This document shows, piece by piece, positions 63,824 through 64,000 of a DNA stretch of 64,000 nucleotides. The position numbers and the translations under genes were made by a program. Below the pieces are notes generated by a model. The model was not told the DNA's origin, made no database searches, and saw only the letters and a program-made list of their open reading frames with translations. The stretch spans positions 1 to 64,000 of the forward strand of contig WFWT01000019.1 in assembly GCA_015490995.1 (NCBI GenBank), read 5' to 3'. How positions within the stretch are numbered: the stretch's first letter is position 1; the number at the start of each line of letters is the position of its first letter. Source of the stretch: Anaerolineae bacterium. Lineage in GTDB: Bacteria; Chloroflexota; Anaerolineae; JAADDB01.

Positions 63824-64000
63824 TCACGACTTAGCAGTCGGCATGGTAAGCCCCAAACGCTTCAACAAGCGAGGCAAGCCCCGTTCAATGTAGGTGTCGA
63901 TCATCGCCGCGGTCATCTCGTACTCCTCCCGGGGACCACCGTATGGGTCGGGAATGTCCCGGTGTTCGCCGGCCAGCTCGCTGAGGAGGAGCACGCGGGG
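63824..64000 (-). CDS. low-molecular-weight protein-tyrosine phosphatase-like protein (3' part only)
   Basis: The last 58 codons of a minus-strand gene whose start lies beyond the right edge. HRDIPDPYGGPREEYEMTAAMIDTYIERGLPRLL holds the general-acid Asp in the D-P-Y-G-G motif of LMW phosphatases such as Wzb/YwlE. The phosphate-binding Cys loop is outside the window. It is convergent with the GT2 genes. Such phosphatases often act on BY-kinases of polysaccharide systems. Confidence 0.8.
   Translation of the reverse strand, partial: PRVLLLSELAGEHRDIPDPYGGPREEYEMTAAMIDTYIERGLPRLLKRLGLTMPTAKS

Overview
This 64 kb window is bacterial chromosomal DNA of moderately high GC. It most resembles a (probably thermophilic) member of the Chloroflexota, in the Anaerolineae/Ardenticatenia/Thermoflexia range. 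The hints are Thr-Pro-rich spacers in secreted proteins, several GT39/ArnT-like glycosyltransferases with large extra C-terminal beta domains, an OpcA-type partner of glucose-6-phosphate dehydrogenase, an EF-P with arginine at the loop tip, and ClpC plus a Lon-like protease. I could run no database search, so this placement is inference. I recognise no phage, plasmid, CRISPR array or rRNA. The only mobile-element trace is one small Y1 (IS200-like) transposase gene.

Layout. At 0-3.2 kb is the 3' part of a giant secreted von Willebrand A protein. At 3.3-8.5 kb, mostly on +, are efp, tRNA-Thr(CGU), a ResB-like membrane protein, uridine kinase, a small ribbon-helix-helix protein and a gamma-glutamyltransferase. 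At 8.5-12.6 kb on - are a GT39-like glycosyltransferase and queG. At 13-18.2 kb on + are the oxidative pentose-phosphate genes zwf-opcA-pgl, then moeA and a separately promoted infA. At 18.3-24 kb on - are an orphan oppDF ATPase pair and a sugar ABC transporter without its own ATPase. At 24.4-26.7 kb on - are a GT4 glycosyltransferase and a sugar-nucleotide epimerase. At 26.7-35.6 kb on - is a long tryptophan operon (trpE-trpS-trpG-trpD-trpC-DUF554-trpF-nudix-thrB) behind a clear tryptophan T-box leader. At 35.6-38.9 kb are thioredoxin (-), then an HDAC-family amidohydrolase, a DUF1992 protein and a membrane dipeptidase (+).

The non-coding stretch 39.15-39.80 kb holds eight DnaA-box-like 9-mers and an AT-rich patch. 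It lies roughly where + strand composition seems to change from C-rich to G-rich and where gene orientation tends to diverge. I read it as the likely chromosomal origin of replication, although neither dnaA nor dnaN is in the window.

Right of it on + are a Clp1/Grc3-like polynucleotide kinase and an envelope-polysaccharide operon (Wzz-like protein, a BY-kinase-like protein whose P-loop is destroyed, rmlA, an unknown gene, rmlB). Next come a Lon-like protease, a small membrane protein and homoserine dehydrogenase. On - follow clpC, an S1-domain protein (rpsA-like) and ridA. The last part on + has an unknown beta protein, the Y1 transposase, two more GT39-like enzymes, a lipoprotein and two GT2 glycosyltransferases. 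The 3' end of a low-molecular-weight protein-tyrosine phosphatase (-) closes the window.

How the genes fit together. The glycosyltransferases, RmlAB, Wzz-like protein and phosphatase suggest a surface polysaccharide or glycoprotein programme on both sides of the putative origin. The trp operon couples charging (TrpS) and synthesis of tryptophan to uncharged tRNA-Trp. Homoserine dehydrogenase and homoserine kinase lie apart, and the kinase sits at the tail of the trp operon.
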